DNA of 64,000 nucleotides from DATHAP01 sp963762865 (GCA_963762865.1 CAVXNC010000009.1:72449-136448), one strand, 5' to 3'; positions 18,286-27,089 are shown, counted from the stretch's first letter. Notes: generated from the letters alone by a model not told the origin. Made by a program: numbers and translations.

Positions 18286-19950
18286 ATGTACGAACAGATC
18301 CTCGACCCGGTCGGCGACTCCCTGGGCCTCTCGTCCATCTTCGCCGTGCTCCCGCTGCTGACGCTCTTCGTGCTCCTCGGCGTCCTGAAGATGAAGGCCT
18401 GGATCGCCGCGCTGGCCTCGCTCGGCGTGTCCCTCGTCGTCGCGGTCGCGGTCTACTCGATGCCGGTCGGGCAGGCCCTGCTGTCCGGCACGGAGGGCGC
18501 CGCCTTCGGCTTCTTCCCGATCCTCTGGATCGTCATCAACGCGATCTGGGTCTACAACCTGACGGTCGCCACCGGGCACTTCGACGTGCTGCGGCGGTCC
18601 TTCGAGCGGGTCAGCCCGGACCAGCGGATCCAGGCCATCATCATCGCCTTCTGCTTCGGCGCCCTGCTCGAGGCACTGGCCGGATTCGGCACCCCGGTGG
18701 CCATCACCGTCGTCATGCTGATGGCCTCGGCTTCCGCCCGGTAAGGCGGCCGCCATGGCCCTGATCGCCAACACGGCGCCGGTCGCCTTCGGTGCGCTGG
18801 CCACCCCGATCGTGACCTGGCCGACTGACCTCCGGCGTCAACGACGATCCGCGCCTCACGGTCGACACCCTCGCGCATGGTCGGGCGGCAGACACCGATC
18901 CTCGCCGTCGTCGTGCCGCTCGTCCTCGTGCAAGTCGTCGACGGCCGCCGCGGCCTGCGCCAGACCTGGCTGCCGGCCGTCGTCGCCGGCCTGTCCTTCG
19001 GCATCGCGCAGTTCGTCCTGTCCAACTACATCTCCGTGCAGCTCGGCAATCGTCCCTCGTGGTCTCGGCTGCTCGCTGTCGTGCTCCTGCTGCGCGTCTG
19101 GCAGCCCGTCGAGATCGCCAGACGTCACCCTGGCGACCGGCGCGAGATGGCCACGGTCGGCGGTGAGCGCGCTTCGCCCTGGCTCTGGTGCCGTCCGGGG
19201 GTTCCTGTTCATCCGCGTGACCGTGGTGCCGTGCGGCCTGGTCCGGACGGCGTCGCCGACAGCGGCGGGGAGATCGCCAAGGCCTACGCGCCCTACCTCG
19301 TCATCATCGCGATCTTCTCGATCGCGAAATCGACGCGGTCAAGGAGGCGCTGGCGAAGGAGCCGTTCACCTATGCCTTCCAGTGGCCGGGGCTGGACGTC
19401 ACCATCCCGGCTTGCGATCCGCTCGCGTCCTGACCTAGTCACCTGGCTGCCAGCCGTGGGGAAGCTGATGTTCTTCGTCGGCATCATCACCGTGCTGTTC
19501 CTCAGTCTACCGGCCGCGGCCCTGCAGGCCTACGGACGGCTATGTCGAGCTGGGCTGGGCATCGTCACGTGATGGCCGACCTGACCCTGGACGACGTGAT
19601 GAACCAGTCCGGCCAGCCCTGCACGCTCGTCGCCTGTCGCCGGCGCGGGTGGCATCTTCGTGTTCCTCGACCTCGATCCTCGGCTGGCTCGGTGTCGCGG
19701 TGACCGGTTCGGACACGTCGTCCAACGCGCTCTTCGGCGCGCTGCAGGTGCAGACCGCCGCGAAGGCGGGGCTGGACCCGCTGCTGCTGTCCGCCGCGAA
19801 CTCCTCCGGTGGTGTGCTGGGCAAGATGGTCAGCCCGCAGAACCTGGCGATCGCCGCCTCTGCCGTGGCAAGGCCGGGCAGGAAGTTCATCATCTTCCGC
19901 GTGCTCGGCTGACCGCTGCTCCTGCTCATCCTGTGATGATCGTGACCTAG
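18286..19950 (+). pseudogene. LctP-family lactate/glycolate permease, multiply frameshifted
   Basis: Translation from ATG 18286 gives the LctP N-terminus (LPLLTLFVLLGVLKMKAW, then GTEGAAFGFFPILWIV and LLEALAGFGTPVAI) up to about 18738. Homology then continues in pieces across three frames: LIANTAPVAFGAL, a transmembrane block at ~18885-19045, AYAPYLVIIAIFSI, WLPAVGKLMFFVGI, and SSGGVLGKMVSPQNLAIAAS near 19850, ending at a TAG at 19950. Total length, 1665 nt, equals an intact ~550-residue LctP permease, so indels nearly balance. Position after glcDEF suggests the GlcA-type glycolate permease. As sequenced it cannot make a full protein; local base-calling errors are a real alternative to decay. 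Confidence 0.75.
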
Positions 19951-20455
19951 GACACGGCGAACCGGCGGGGATGCCGAGAGCTTCGACTTCATCCGAGCCG
20001 AGGGGGAAGCCCTGCAGGGTGAGCACGGCGACTGGTTGGGGACCACGTTCTGGCTGATCGGCACCGTCGTGCTGTTCTCCACCAACCTCGCCGTCCTCGA
20101 CATGGTCGGCCGGGTCACCGCGGACGTCCTGAAGACCGGCCCGCTGGCCAGGAATGAGCGGTGGTCGGAGAGCAAGCTCTACTTCATCGTCGTCTGGACG
20201 GAGATCGCGTTCGGCTCGATCATCCTGCTGGCCGGGGTGGACCAGCCGCTCCTGCTGCTGGTCATCGCCTCGTCGTTGAACGGTCTGGTGATGTTCGTCT
20301 ACTCGTGCCTGCTGATCCAGCTCAACCGCGGGATGCTGCCGCGCGAGATGGGACTCCGCGGCGGACGTCTGGTGGCCATCGGCTGGGCGGTCCTGTTCTA
20401 CGGGTTCTTCTCGGCGATCCTGCTGTGGGACCAGATAGGGAATCTCTTCGAGTAG
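19951..20455 (+). pseudogene. C-terminal fragment of an Nramp-like divalent metal transporter
   Basis: One open frame directly after the permease remnant encodes about 160 residues: FDFIRAEGEALQGEHG, then FWLIGTVVLFSTNLAVLDM, a GRVTADVLKTG loop, RWSESKLYFIVVW and two or three more transmembrane helices, ending LLWDQIGNLFE. I read it as the last third of an Nramp (MntH_2-like) carrier, which normally has 11-12 helices; the N-terminal part with the DPGN metal motif is absent. The abrupt join suggests a deletion or rearrangement. The TTG at 20036 could start a short product, which I doubt. Confidence 0.6.
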
Positions 20456-20485
20456 CCGCCGGGGCGAGCTTCCGCAGCCCGGGGG

Positions 20486-20512
20486 GTTTCGGCTCGGGGG
20501 ATCGCTGGGCAC
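20486..20512 (+). promoter_or_regulatory. Possible sigma-B/F-type promoter before an RsbW-like gene
   Basis: GTTT at 20486-20489, a 17-nt spacer and GGGCAC at 20507-20512 resemble the GTTT-N15-GGGTA form of actinobacterial stress-sigma promoters, 75 nt before the RsbW-like gene. The spacer is slightly long and the -10 half imperfect. Confidence 0.25.
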
Positions 20513-20586
20513 TAGGTGGGTGCCGCGCAGTGCCGGGAGGCGCCGTGGTCCCCGCCACCGCACCAGCGACCCCCGGAGCCCCAGCC

Positions 20587-20970
20587 ATGTGCCAGGACAC
20601 CCCGCGCGCCGAGCTGCGGCTCCCCCTGTCGGACGAGGCACCTGCCGTCGCCAGGGACTTCCTGCGCTCCTCGAGCTGCGCGACCCACCACAGCGCGGTC
20701 GTCGAGGACGCCGTGCTGCTCGTGAGCGAGCTGGTGACCAACTCGGTCAAGCACGGCGGCCCGCCGGTGGTCGTCGGCGTCGACTGCGACGGTGACGCCC
20801 TGCAGGTCCGGGTCCGCGACGGCTCCCCCGCCATGCCGGCTCCGCGCGACGCCCTGCAGACCGACGAGAGCGGCCGGGGTCTCGCCCTGGTCAAGACCAT
20901 CTCGGCCGACTGGGGCGTGGACCCCGAGGCGGAAGGCAAGCACGTCTGGTTCGTGCTCCGCTCCGCCTAG
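20587..20970 (+). CDS. RsbW/SpoIIAB-like anti-sigma histidine kinase-fold protein
   Basis: A 127-residue HATPase_c_2 protein: N-box VLLVSELVTNSVKHGG, G1 box VRDGSP, G2 box SGRGLALVKTISADWGV and the C-terminal KHVWFVLRSA strand. It is the standard short actinobacterial ATP-binding anti-sigma/regulatory type, without a sensory domain. ATG at 20587 begins MCQDTPRAELRL; a GTG upstream in the same frame is possible. It converges on the DHA2 exporter and their stop codons overlap by 4 nt. Confidence 0.8.
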   Translation: MCQDTPRAELRLPLSDEAPAVARDFLRSSSCATHHSAVVEDAVLLVSELVTNSVKHGGPPVVVGVDCDGDALQVRVRDGSPAMPAPRDALQTDESGRGLALVKTISADWGVDPEAEGKHVWFVLRSA

Positions 20971-22763
20971 CGCCTCTCGGCCATCTCGTCGGGCTCGCGG
21001 GCCGCCGGCAGCGACGACTCCTCGAGCAGCTCGCCGTCGACCATCTGGCTCGACGGCGCCGAGACCTGGCTGGCTGCGGCCGCCGCGGCACCGGCCTCGT
21101 CGGCGGCCTGCTGCTGACGGGCCTGGATGCCCGACATCGTGCGCAGCTTCTCCTCCGGGAGGAAGAACACCACGACGAACGCCAGGAGGAGCACCAGCCC
21201 GGCGACCCGGAACACCAGGTCCATCGAGCTGGAGAAGCCCTCGAGGAACGGCCGGGCCAGCCGGTCGTCGATCTGGGACAGGAAGGACGTGTCGTCCAAG
21301 GCGCCCTTGGGCAGCGCGCCGCCGGACGTGACGGCCTCGGCAACGCGTGCGCTCGACGGGTCGGCGAGGACGGCCGGGTCCCGGAGTGCGGCCCGGAAGT
21401 CCGGCGACGTCGAGGCCGACGCGAAGGCGTCGACGATCTTGCCGCCGACCGTCGAGAAGAGGATCGACAGGAAGACCGCGGTGCCCAGCGTGCCGCCCAT
21501 CTGGCGGAAGAAGGTGGCCGACGAGGTAGCGACACCCATGTCCTGCGGCGGCACCGCGTTCTGCACGGCCAGCACCAACGGCTGCATGTTGAAGCCGAGC
21601 CCGATGCCGAAGACGGCGGCGTAGACCAAGGTCTGCCACAGCGGCGTGTCGACGCCGATCGTCGAGAGCATCCCCAGGGCCACCACGAGCAGGCCGCACC
21701 CGATGATCGGGAACTTCTTGTAGCGCCCGGTCCGGGAGATCATCTGCCCGGAGAAGATCGAGCCGGCCATGATGCCGAAGGTCAGCGGCAGCAGCAGCAG
21801 TCCTGCCTGGGTGGGACTCGCGCCCTTCACGATCTGCAGGTAGAGCGGCAGCGCGGCCAGCCCGCCGAACATCCCCATCCCGAGGATGAAGTTCAGCAGC
21901 GACCCGATGCCGAAGGTCCGGCCCTTGAAGAGCCGTAGCGGCAGGAGCGCGTCGTCGCCGTAGTACCGCTCGGCGCGGATGAAGGCGACGATGCCGGCGA
22001 GGCCGATGACCATCAACGACAGCGAGATGGGGGAGTCCCAGCCCCACTCACGGCCCTGCTCGGCGAGCAGCAGCAGCGGGGTGAGACCGGTGATCAGCGC
22101 CAGGGCACCCGGCCAGTCGATCCGGTGGTCGCGGCGCTGGTGCGGCAGGTGCAGGCTGCGCATCACCAGGAAGAGCGCGAAGGCGCCGACCGGCACGTTG
22201 ACCAGGAAGACCCAGCGCCAGCCGGTGATGCCGAGCAGCGTCTCCTGGCCGGCCAGGAAGCCGCCGACGACCGGGCCGAGGACGCTCGAGGTGCCGAAGA
22301 CGGCGAGGAAGTAGCCCTGGTACTTGGCCCGCTCGCGCGGCGGGACGATGTCACCGATGATCGTCAGCGCCAGGGAGAAGAGGCCGCCTGCCCCGAGGCC
22401 CTGCAGGGCGCGGAACGCAGCCAGCTGCCACATCGACTGCGACAGCCCGCACAGCGCGGAGCCGACCAGGAAGATGGAGATGGCGAGCAGGAAGAAGGGC
22501 CGCCGGCCGTAGAGGTCGGAGAGCTTGCCGTAGAGCGGCGTGCTGATCGTCGCGGTGATCAGGTAGGCCGTCGTCACCCACGCCTGGGCCGACAGGCCCT
22601 GCAGGTCGTCGGCGATGGTGCGTATCGAGGTCGCGACGATGGTCTGGTCGAGCGCGGCGAGGAACATGCCGGCCATGAGCCCGGACAGGATCGTGAGGAT
22701 CTGCCGGTGCGTCAGCGGCTGGGAATGGTCGACGGCCGGGACGGCCGGGTTGGTCGAGCTCAT
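20967..22763 (-). CDS. DHA2-family multidrug efflux MFS transporter
   Basis: A 598-residue 14-helix major facilitator of the EmrB/QacA drug:H+ antiporter group. Features are FLAALDQTIVATSIRTIADD in helix 1, LSDLYGRRPFFLLA (motif A), GLGAGGLFSLALTIIGDIVP (motif C region) and WRWVFLVNVPVGAFALFL, all DHA2 hallmarks. A long extracytoplasmic loop (residues ~440-500) precedes the last helix, and an acidic tail ends the protein. It is the second gene after a marR-type regulator (TGATG overlap), so efflux of an aromatic or drug-like compound under MarR control is likely. Confidence 0.9.
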   Translation of the reverse strand: MSSTNPAVPAVDHSQPLTHRQILTILSGLMAGMFLAALDQTIVATSIRTIADDLQGLSAQAWVTTAYLITATISTPLYGKLSDLYGRRPFFLLAISIFLVGSALCGLSQSMWQLAAFRALQGLGAGGLFSLALTIIGDIVPPRERAKYQGYFLAVFGTSSVLGPVVGGFLAGQETLLGITGWRWVFLVNVPVGAFALFLVMRSLHLPHQRRDHRIDWPGALALITGLTPLLLLAEQGREWGWDSPISLSLMVIGLAGIVAFIRAERYYGDDALLPLRLFKGRTFGIGSLLNFILGMGMFGGLAALPLYLQIVKGASPTQAGLLLLPLTFGIMAGSIFSGQMISRTGRYKKFPIIGCGLLVVALGMLSTIGVDTPLWQTLVYAAVFGIGLGFNMQPLVLAVQNAVPPQDMGVATSSATFFRQMGGTLGTAVFLSILFSTVGGKIVDAFASASTSPDFRAALRDPAVLADPSSARVAEAVTSGGALPKGALDDTSFLSQIDDRLARPFLEGFSSSMDLVFRVAGLVLLLAFVVVFFLPEEKLRTMSGIQARQQQAADEAGAAAAAASQVSAPSSQMVDGELLEESSLPAAREPDEMAERR

Positions 22764-23329
22764 CAGGCGCTGGTCTCCACGGGTCGGGTGTCGTGTGCAG
22801 TGTCGGGTCGCGCAGGCAGCACAGCCGGCGCCATCTCGTCGAGGAGGGCGGAGCGCAGTGCGACGAAGCTGTCGTTGAAGCGGACGAGGAGGTCGGTGAG
22901 GGCGGCGACGTCGTCGGCGGGCCAGTCCGCCACGATCCGGCCGAAGGTCGCCACCCGGCGGGCCCGGCGCATCGCGTGGACATCGAGGCCGCGGGCGGTG
23001 GCCACCAGCAGGCTGGCCCGGCCGTCGGCCGGGTCCGGGACCCGCTCGACGAGCCCGGCCTTGACCAGCTCAGCGACCTGGCGGCTCACGGTGGAGGGGT
23101 CGACGCAGGCCGCCTCGGCCAGCGCGGACGAGCGCATCGGGCCGTCGGTCACCAGCTGGAAGAGCAGGGCGTACGCCGCCCACTCGATGCCGTGCGCCCC
23201 CTCCTCGCCGCCGGCGTGCCGGGCCGCGAGCTGGCTCTTGAGGGCCCCTGCGGTGCGGGTCAGCCGGAGGACCTGGTCGCTGAGCGCCTCGGCGCCCGGG
23301 TTCGCGGAGACGCTGGTCGGGTCGGTCAT
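22763..23329 (-). CDS. MarR-family transcriptional regulator
   Basis: A 188-residue winged-helix regulator. PMRSSALAEAACVDPSTVSR is the recognition-helix region and ERVPDPADGRASLL the wing. The C-terminal helices form the dimerisation domain. I chose ATG 23329 (MTDPTSVSA): an alternative ATG at 23362 lies inside the palindromic operator, and a GGGGGC stretch precedes 23329. It is cotranscribed with the DHA2 exporter; the usual logic is autorepression released by the exported ligand. Confidence 0.87.
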   Translation of the reverse strand: MTDPTSVSANPGAEALSDQVLRLTRTAGALKSQLAARHAGGEEGAHGIEWAAYALLFQLVTDGPMRSSALAEAACVDPSTVSRQVAELVKAGLVERVPDPADGRASLLVATARGLDVHAMRRARRVATFGRIVADWPADDVAALTDLLVRFNDSFVALRSALLDEMAPAVLPARPDTAHDTRPVETSA

Positions 23330-23352
23330 GGCGGCGCCCCCTCGGGTCCGGA

Positions 23353-23385
23353 TTGATTGCATGCATCAACTAACTGGATGCATCC
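23353..23385. promoter_or_regulatory. Double ATGCAT operator of the marR-exporter operon
   Basis: TTGATTGCATGCATCAA (23353-23369, arms TTGAT/ATCAA) and the perfect palindrome GGATGCATCC (23376-23385) stand 6 nt apart, 24-56 nt upstream of the regulator start, in an AT-rich island. Both share the ATGCATC half-site, as expected for a MarR dimer binding twice. Confidence 0.7.
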
Positions 23386-23418
23386 TACAACTGTTTTGGC
23401 CGGCTCGCCGCCACCGCG

Positions 23419-24280
23419 TCAGGACAGGGGGTCGAGGCCCAGGCGGGTCATCAGGGCCATCGCGTCGACCGGGGCCCGCACCTTGGCGTCGTTGTCGAAG
23501 TAGACGGCCACGTCCCGGCCCTCGTCGCGCCAGCCGGCGATCCGCGCGGCCCATCGGTCCAGCGCCTCGTGCGTCGTACCCGCTGACGTAGAGCTCCTCG
23601 TCACCGTGCAGCCGCACGTAGGCGTGCGACGCGGTCGGCTCGAGGAAGACCGGCCACTTCCCCGCCGTGTCGGCCGTCACGACGGCGACGTCACGCGAGC
23701 GCAGCAGGTCCAGGAAGGCGTCGGTCTCGAAGGTCGGGTGGCGCACCTCCATCGCGTGCCGCAGCGGCCGGTCCGCGTCGGTGGTCACGAACGCCCGCCC
23801 GTCCATCCGCTCGTCGTGCCCGGCCGCCATCGCCGCGGCTGCCGCCGTCGTGCGCGGCAGCAGGTCGAGGAAGTCGGCGATCCGGCCGGCGTCGAAGCCC
23901 AGGTTGGGCGGCAGCTGCCAGAGCATCGGTCCGAGCTTGTCGCCGAGCGCGAGCATCCCCGACGCCAGGAAGTTGGCCACCGGGACGGCGACGTCGTTGA
24001 GCTTCTTCATGTGGGTGATGAAGCGGCCGCCCTTGACCGCGAACAGGAAGCCGTCGGGTGTCTCCTCGCGCCAGGCCTGCCACGACTCCGGCTTCTGCAG
24101 CGCGTAGAACGAGCCGTTGACCTCGATGGAGGTGAGCCGGTGCGACGCGTACTCCAGCTCGCGGCGCTGCGGCAGACCCTTCGGGTAGAAGACGCCGCGC
24201 CACGGCGGGTAGGTCCACCCCGAGATGCCGACCCGCACGATGCCCGGCGCCACCTGCGTCGTAGCCCCTTGCGCCGGCAC
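23419..24280 (-). CDS. DUF72 family protein, one frameshift
   Basis: A DUF72 (YecE-like) TIM-barrel protein, 286 residues after correction. RVGISGWTYPPWRGVFYP is the family N-terminus, followed by YASHRLTSIEVNGSFY, FLFAVKGGRFITHMKKL, LGPMLWQLPPNLGFD, AVVTADTAGKWPV and YVRLHGDEELYVSGY. After SGYD an extra base near 23580 shifts the frame; the rest (HEALDRWAARIAGW, VAVYFDNDAKVRAPVDA) is in the next frame and stops at 23419. Biochemical function is unknown. The GTG start at 24280 is the longest choice; one nearer VRVGISGW is possible. Confidence 0.83.
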
Positions 24281-24302
24281 CCGCGGAGTCTACGGTCGAC
24301 GC

Positions 24303-24755
24303 ATGAGGCAGCCCATGCAGCCGATCGTCTCGATCGAGCTGGCCCGTGAGCTGCGCGCCGCCGGACTGGTGTGGGTCCCGGCGCGCGGTGACCACTTCGT
24401 CGTGCCCGACCGGAACATGGACGACGACGTCTTCGTGCTCAGCGACATGACCATCGAGGTGCACGACTTCGCGTCGGGCCCGGTCATCGGCTTCAACGGC
24501 ACCACCGAGTGGGCTCTGGACAGCCTCGAGCAGCAGGCCGCGCTCTGGCTGCCGACCGAAGGTCAGCTACGCACCCTGCTCGGCGCCACCCTGCGGCGTC
24601 TCGAGCGCACCGATGCGGCGTACGTCGTCACGGTCGATGTGGACACGGCAGGCACCCACGGCACCACCGAGGCGCCGACCGCACCCAACGCCTACGCCCG
24701 CGCGCTCCTCGACCTGGTCCCCGAACGCCTGCTGTTTGCCGCGGAGGCTCGGTGA
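24303..24755 (+). CDS. Conserved actinobacterial protein (often mislabelled CpaE)
   Basis: A 150-residue soluble protein. SIELARELRAAGLVWVPARG, FVLSDMTIEVHDFASG and GFNGTTEWALDS are conserved blocks I associate with an actinobacterial family sometimes carried in databases as pilus assembly protein CpaE; no CpaE receiver or ATPase feature is visible. Function unknown. Start ATG 24303 or 24315. Its TGA overlaps the GTG of the MerB-like gene, so the pair is coupled, and it is divergent from DUF72. Confidence 0.75.
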   Translation: MRQPMQPIVSIELARELRAAGLVWVPARGDHFVVPDRNMDDDVFVLSDMTIEVHDFASGPVIGFNGTTEWALDSLEQQAALWLPTEGQLRTLLGATLRRLERTDAAYVVTVDVDTAGTHGTTEAPTAPNAYARALLDLVPERLLFAAEAR

Positions 24756-25410
24756 GCGACGAGGACCTGCGGCTCGCGGTGTACGGGGCGCTGGCCGCGA
24801 CGGGGACGGTGCCCACCGACGGGCGGCTGGCCGACGAGCTCGGCACCGAGGTCACCGCCGTGCGCGACGGCCTGATCCGACTGGCGACGCAACGGCACCT
24901 CGCGCTCGACGCCGACAGGCGGCCGGTGCTCGCGCACCCCTTCGCGACCGAGCCGTTCGGCTTCTCCGTCATGGGCGAGCGGACCCTGTGGTGGGGCGGC
25001 TGCGCGTGGGACTCGTTCGCGATCCCGCACCTCGTCGACGCCGAGCCGTCGGTGCTCGTCGCGACCCGGTGCCCGTCGTGCGACACGGCGCTGTCGTGGG
25101 TCGTCGACCGCACCGGGCCGCCCGAGGGCGACGAGGTCGCCCACTTCCTGGTGCCGATGGCGCAGGTGTGGGACGACGTGGTGCGCGCCTGCAGCAACCA
25201 GCGGCTCTACTGCTCGCTGGACTGCGTCGAGCGCTGGCTGTCCGACACCACACAGCAGCGCGGCTACGTGATGGACCTCGCGACGCTGTGGCGCCTGGCG
25301 CAGGGCTGGTACGCCGGCCGCCTCGACCGCGGCTACACCCGCCGCGAGCCGGTCGCCGCCGCCGAGTACTTCCGGTCCGTCGGCCTCACCGGCCCTTCTG
25401 GGGCAGCTGA
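24752..25410 (+). CDS. Alkylmercury lyase (MerB)-like protein
   Basis: An about 219-residue protein with an N-terminal winged-helix-like domain (LADELGTEVTAVRDGLIRLA) and a MerB-like core: WWGGCAWDSFAIPHLV carries the Cys-x-x-Asp pair matching MerB Cys96/Asp99, followed by VATRCPSC and NQRLYCSLDCVERW. No merA, merR or merT is nearby, so a role in organomercury cleavage is unproven; many actinobacterial homologues are orphans. The frame as sequenced runs on past 25410, but one missing base near 25395 would give a C-terminus GPFWGS and a stop at 25408-25410, which fits the family better. Confidence 0.65.
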
Positions 25411-25439
25411 CGGGATGAGTCTCGAGCGTGGTCCCGGTC

Positions 25440-25925
25440 ACTACCTGTTACCGACCACGGCACACGGAGAGCGACGACGCGCGCTGTCACCGACGACGTC
25501 CCACCTGCGGCGACTGCGGCGGCGATTCGGTGCTCGGCCACCCGGGCGCCACGTAGACCTCGACGTGGAACTGCTGCAAGCAGGGTCCCGAGCTCCTCGG
25601 CTCCCCGAACCTCGGGTTAGGTACGAGACCGTGGAGTCCCGGATCTCGTCGCTGGGGGACCCGTGGCCCTGGGCCTCGGCGTTCCCGGTCAGCATGGCGG
25701 CCCACACCGGGGCGATGGTCGCGGAGTGCGCCGTGTCGAGGCCGAGCTCGATGACGCTGACCGAGGCCGGGTCGGCGTCGACCTCGTGGTCGGCGGCGAT
25801 CTCGGTGATCCGTCGCGCGAGGTCGACGTCCTGCTGGGTCACCCATCGACACGTGGTCGGTGCCCCCGTCGTCGCGGTAGATGGCGTCCGCGTGACCAGC
25901 TTGAGGTCGACTACCCACGCCTCGA
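25440..25925 (-). pseudogene. Remnant of a pterin-4a-carbinolamine dehydratase/VOC fusion
   Basis: Pieces in two minus-strand frames: VVDLKLVTR, then TQQDVDLARRITEIAADHEV (pterin dehydratase C-terminal helix), ATIAPVWAAMLTG, GHGSPSDEIRDST, and in the other frame FGEPRSSGPCLQQFHVEVYV (VOC-type domain), ending near 25440. At least three frame changes are needed. The N-terminal half of the dehydratase is missing; homology stops at about 25925, exactly where a plus-strand DHFR-family fragment begins. Confidence 0.6.
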
Positions 25926-26165
25926 AGGCTCAAGGAGGAGTCCGACCTGCCGCTGCGCTCCCACGGCAGCCTGTCGATGAACAGGGCGCTGATGGCCGCC
26001 GGCCTGGTCGACCGCCTGCAGGTGACGCTCTTCCCGGTCGTCACCGGACAGACGGGGCTGGACCCTGTCTTCGCGAACGCCGCCGACTTCGACCTGGAGC
26101 TGCTCGAGAGCCGCACCCTCGACGGCCACATCCAGGAGCTCGTCTACCGACCCACCCTCCACTGA
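25926..26165 (+). pseudogene. C-terminal fragment of a dihydrofolate-reductase-family (RibD_C) protein, copy 1
   Basis: About 80 residues: LKEESDLPLRSHGSLSMNRA, LMAAGLVDRLQVTLFPVVTG, then FDLELLESRTLDGHIQELVY to the normal family C-terminus RPTLH. The N-terminal ~100 residues, including the NADPH-binding Rossmann part, are absent. Its 3' 158 bp recur at 26900 (copy 2). No start or ribosome-binding site is evident. Confidence 0.7.
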
Positions 26166-26179
26166 CCGGTCTGGAGTGC
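26022..26179 (+). repeat. 158-bp direct repeat, copy 1
   Basis: Covers the last codons of the DHFR-family fragment plus 14 nt after its stop. It matches 26900-27057 over 158 bp without indels, with 9 substitutions by my count (about 94%). Substitutions keep the frame open and are mostly conservative (Val/Ile, Ala/Ser), implying two diverged paralogues rather than an assembly echo. Confidence 0.85.
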
Positions 26180-26323
26180 TCTGCTCGGCCGTGCACGGAA
26201 GTAGCGGCTCACTCCGCGAGCGTCTTCACCACGTTTCGCATCAGCGGGGCGCCAGGGAGTCACCGGCAACCGCGACATTGCTCCGTGCGACCGCGCAGTC
26301 GGCTCAGCCGCAGCCGACCACGC

Positions 26324-26379
26324 CATGATCGTGAGCACCGATCGGGCATGGGCACGCTCGACGCCAACTCACGATCATG
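26324..26379. repeat. 11-bp perfect inverted repeat with 34-nt spacer
   Basis: CATGATCGTGA (26324-26334) and TCACGATCATG (26369-26379) are exact reverse complements. They could fold as a stem-loop or be the termini of a small REP-like or miniature mobile element. The surrounding 26180-26424 has no coding signal. Confidence 0.6.
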
Positions 26380-26424
26380 CAACGGCACTTCTCCGCGCCT
26401 GGGATAGGCGGACTCACTCTGTTG

Positions 26425-26885
26425 TCAGCCGCCCGCCATCCGTCGACACGACCGGATCGCCAGGATGAGCGGGACATCCTGGCCCGCAGCCATCTGGACG
26501 CCGTAGGAGTCGCGCACCGGAACCACTTCCTCGACACCGTCGCCACGGTGTCGCCGTCCTGTCGATCGCGACCGTGGTCGACGATGTTGCCGTGAGCCTT
26601 GAGGTTCGGTGCGCCGTCGACCTCGATGATGTAGTGGTCGCGGATGCCCACGAGGCGCTTGTGCACCGTCGCCGCTCGTGCTGCCGCGCGAGATCGACAT
26701 CTTGTCGCGCACGCTGAGCTTCTTCTCTTGGATCTTGGACACCTCGTTGACGCTTGCGTCCTCGAGGACGAAGGTGTCGCGCATCCGTAGAGCCTTACCG
26801 TTCACCTTGTAGACCTTGGAGCCGCCCTCGTCCTCGATCCAGAAGTCGTCACCGATCCCCATGCAGCTTCTCGAGCATCTTGGAA
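26425..26885 (-). pseudogene. LURP-one-related (YxjI/Tubby-like) protein, frameshifted
   Basis: The minus strand encodes IGDDFWIEDEGGSKVYKVNG, RMRDTFVLEDASVNEVSKI and EKKLSVRDKMSISRG in one frame, then KRLVGIRDHYIIEVDGAPNL, KAHGNIVDH and DGDTVATVSRKWFR in another, and finally AAGQDVPLILAI. This is the LURP-one-related beta-barrel fold. At least three indels separate the blocks, and the first residues (MLEKLHG) are in yet another frame. The total of ~460 nt is near the normal 160-residue size, so it may be an intact gene with errors. Confidence 0.65.
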
Positions 26886-26896
26886 CTTGTGGACCG

Positions 26897-27043
26897 TCAG
26901 TGACGCTCTTCCCGGTCGTCACCGGACAGACGGGGCTGGACCCAATCTTCGCGAACTCCGCCGACTTCGACCTGGAGCTGCTCGAGAGCCGCACCCTCGA
27001 CACGCACATCCAGGAGCTGGTCTACCGACCGACCCTGCACTGA
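26897..27043 (+). pseudogene. C-terminal fragment of a DHFR-family protein, copy 2
   Basis: About 48 residues, VTLFPVVTGQTGLDPIFANS through LLESRTLDTHIQELVYRP, ending TLH. Homology begins abruptly at the GTGACG at 26900, next to the LURP-one remnant start. Even shorter than copy 1; not functional alone. Confidence 0.65.
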
Positions 27044-27057
27044 CCGGTCTGGAGTGC
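26900..27057 (+). repeat. 158-bp direct repeat, copy 2
   Basis: Partner of 26022-26179. The copies are 878 bp apart, same orientation, flanking the LURP-one remnant; recombination between them would delete that gene. Confidence 0.85.
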
Positions 27058-27089
27058 CGCGGCGCCTACGTTTCCGCGGAGACGCACCC

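Noticed and set aside
23329..23362. Longer MarR start at ATG 23362
   Set aside because: That ATG lies within the palindromic operator and would put the operator inside the coding region; 23329 fits the family N-terminus.
24752..25410. Mercury resistance operon
   Set aside because: Only a MerB-like protein is present; no reductase, regulator or transport gene.
26022..27057. Insertion sequence bounded by the 158-bp direct repeats
   Set aside because: No transposase, no terminal inverted repeats on the copies, and the repeats are 3' ends of a DHFR-family gene.
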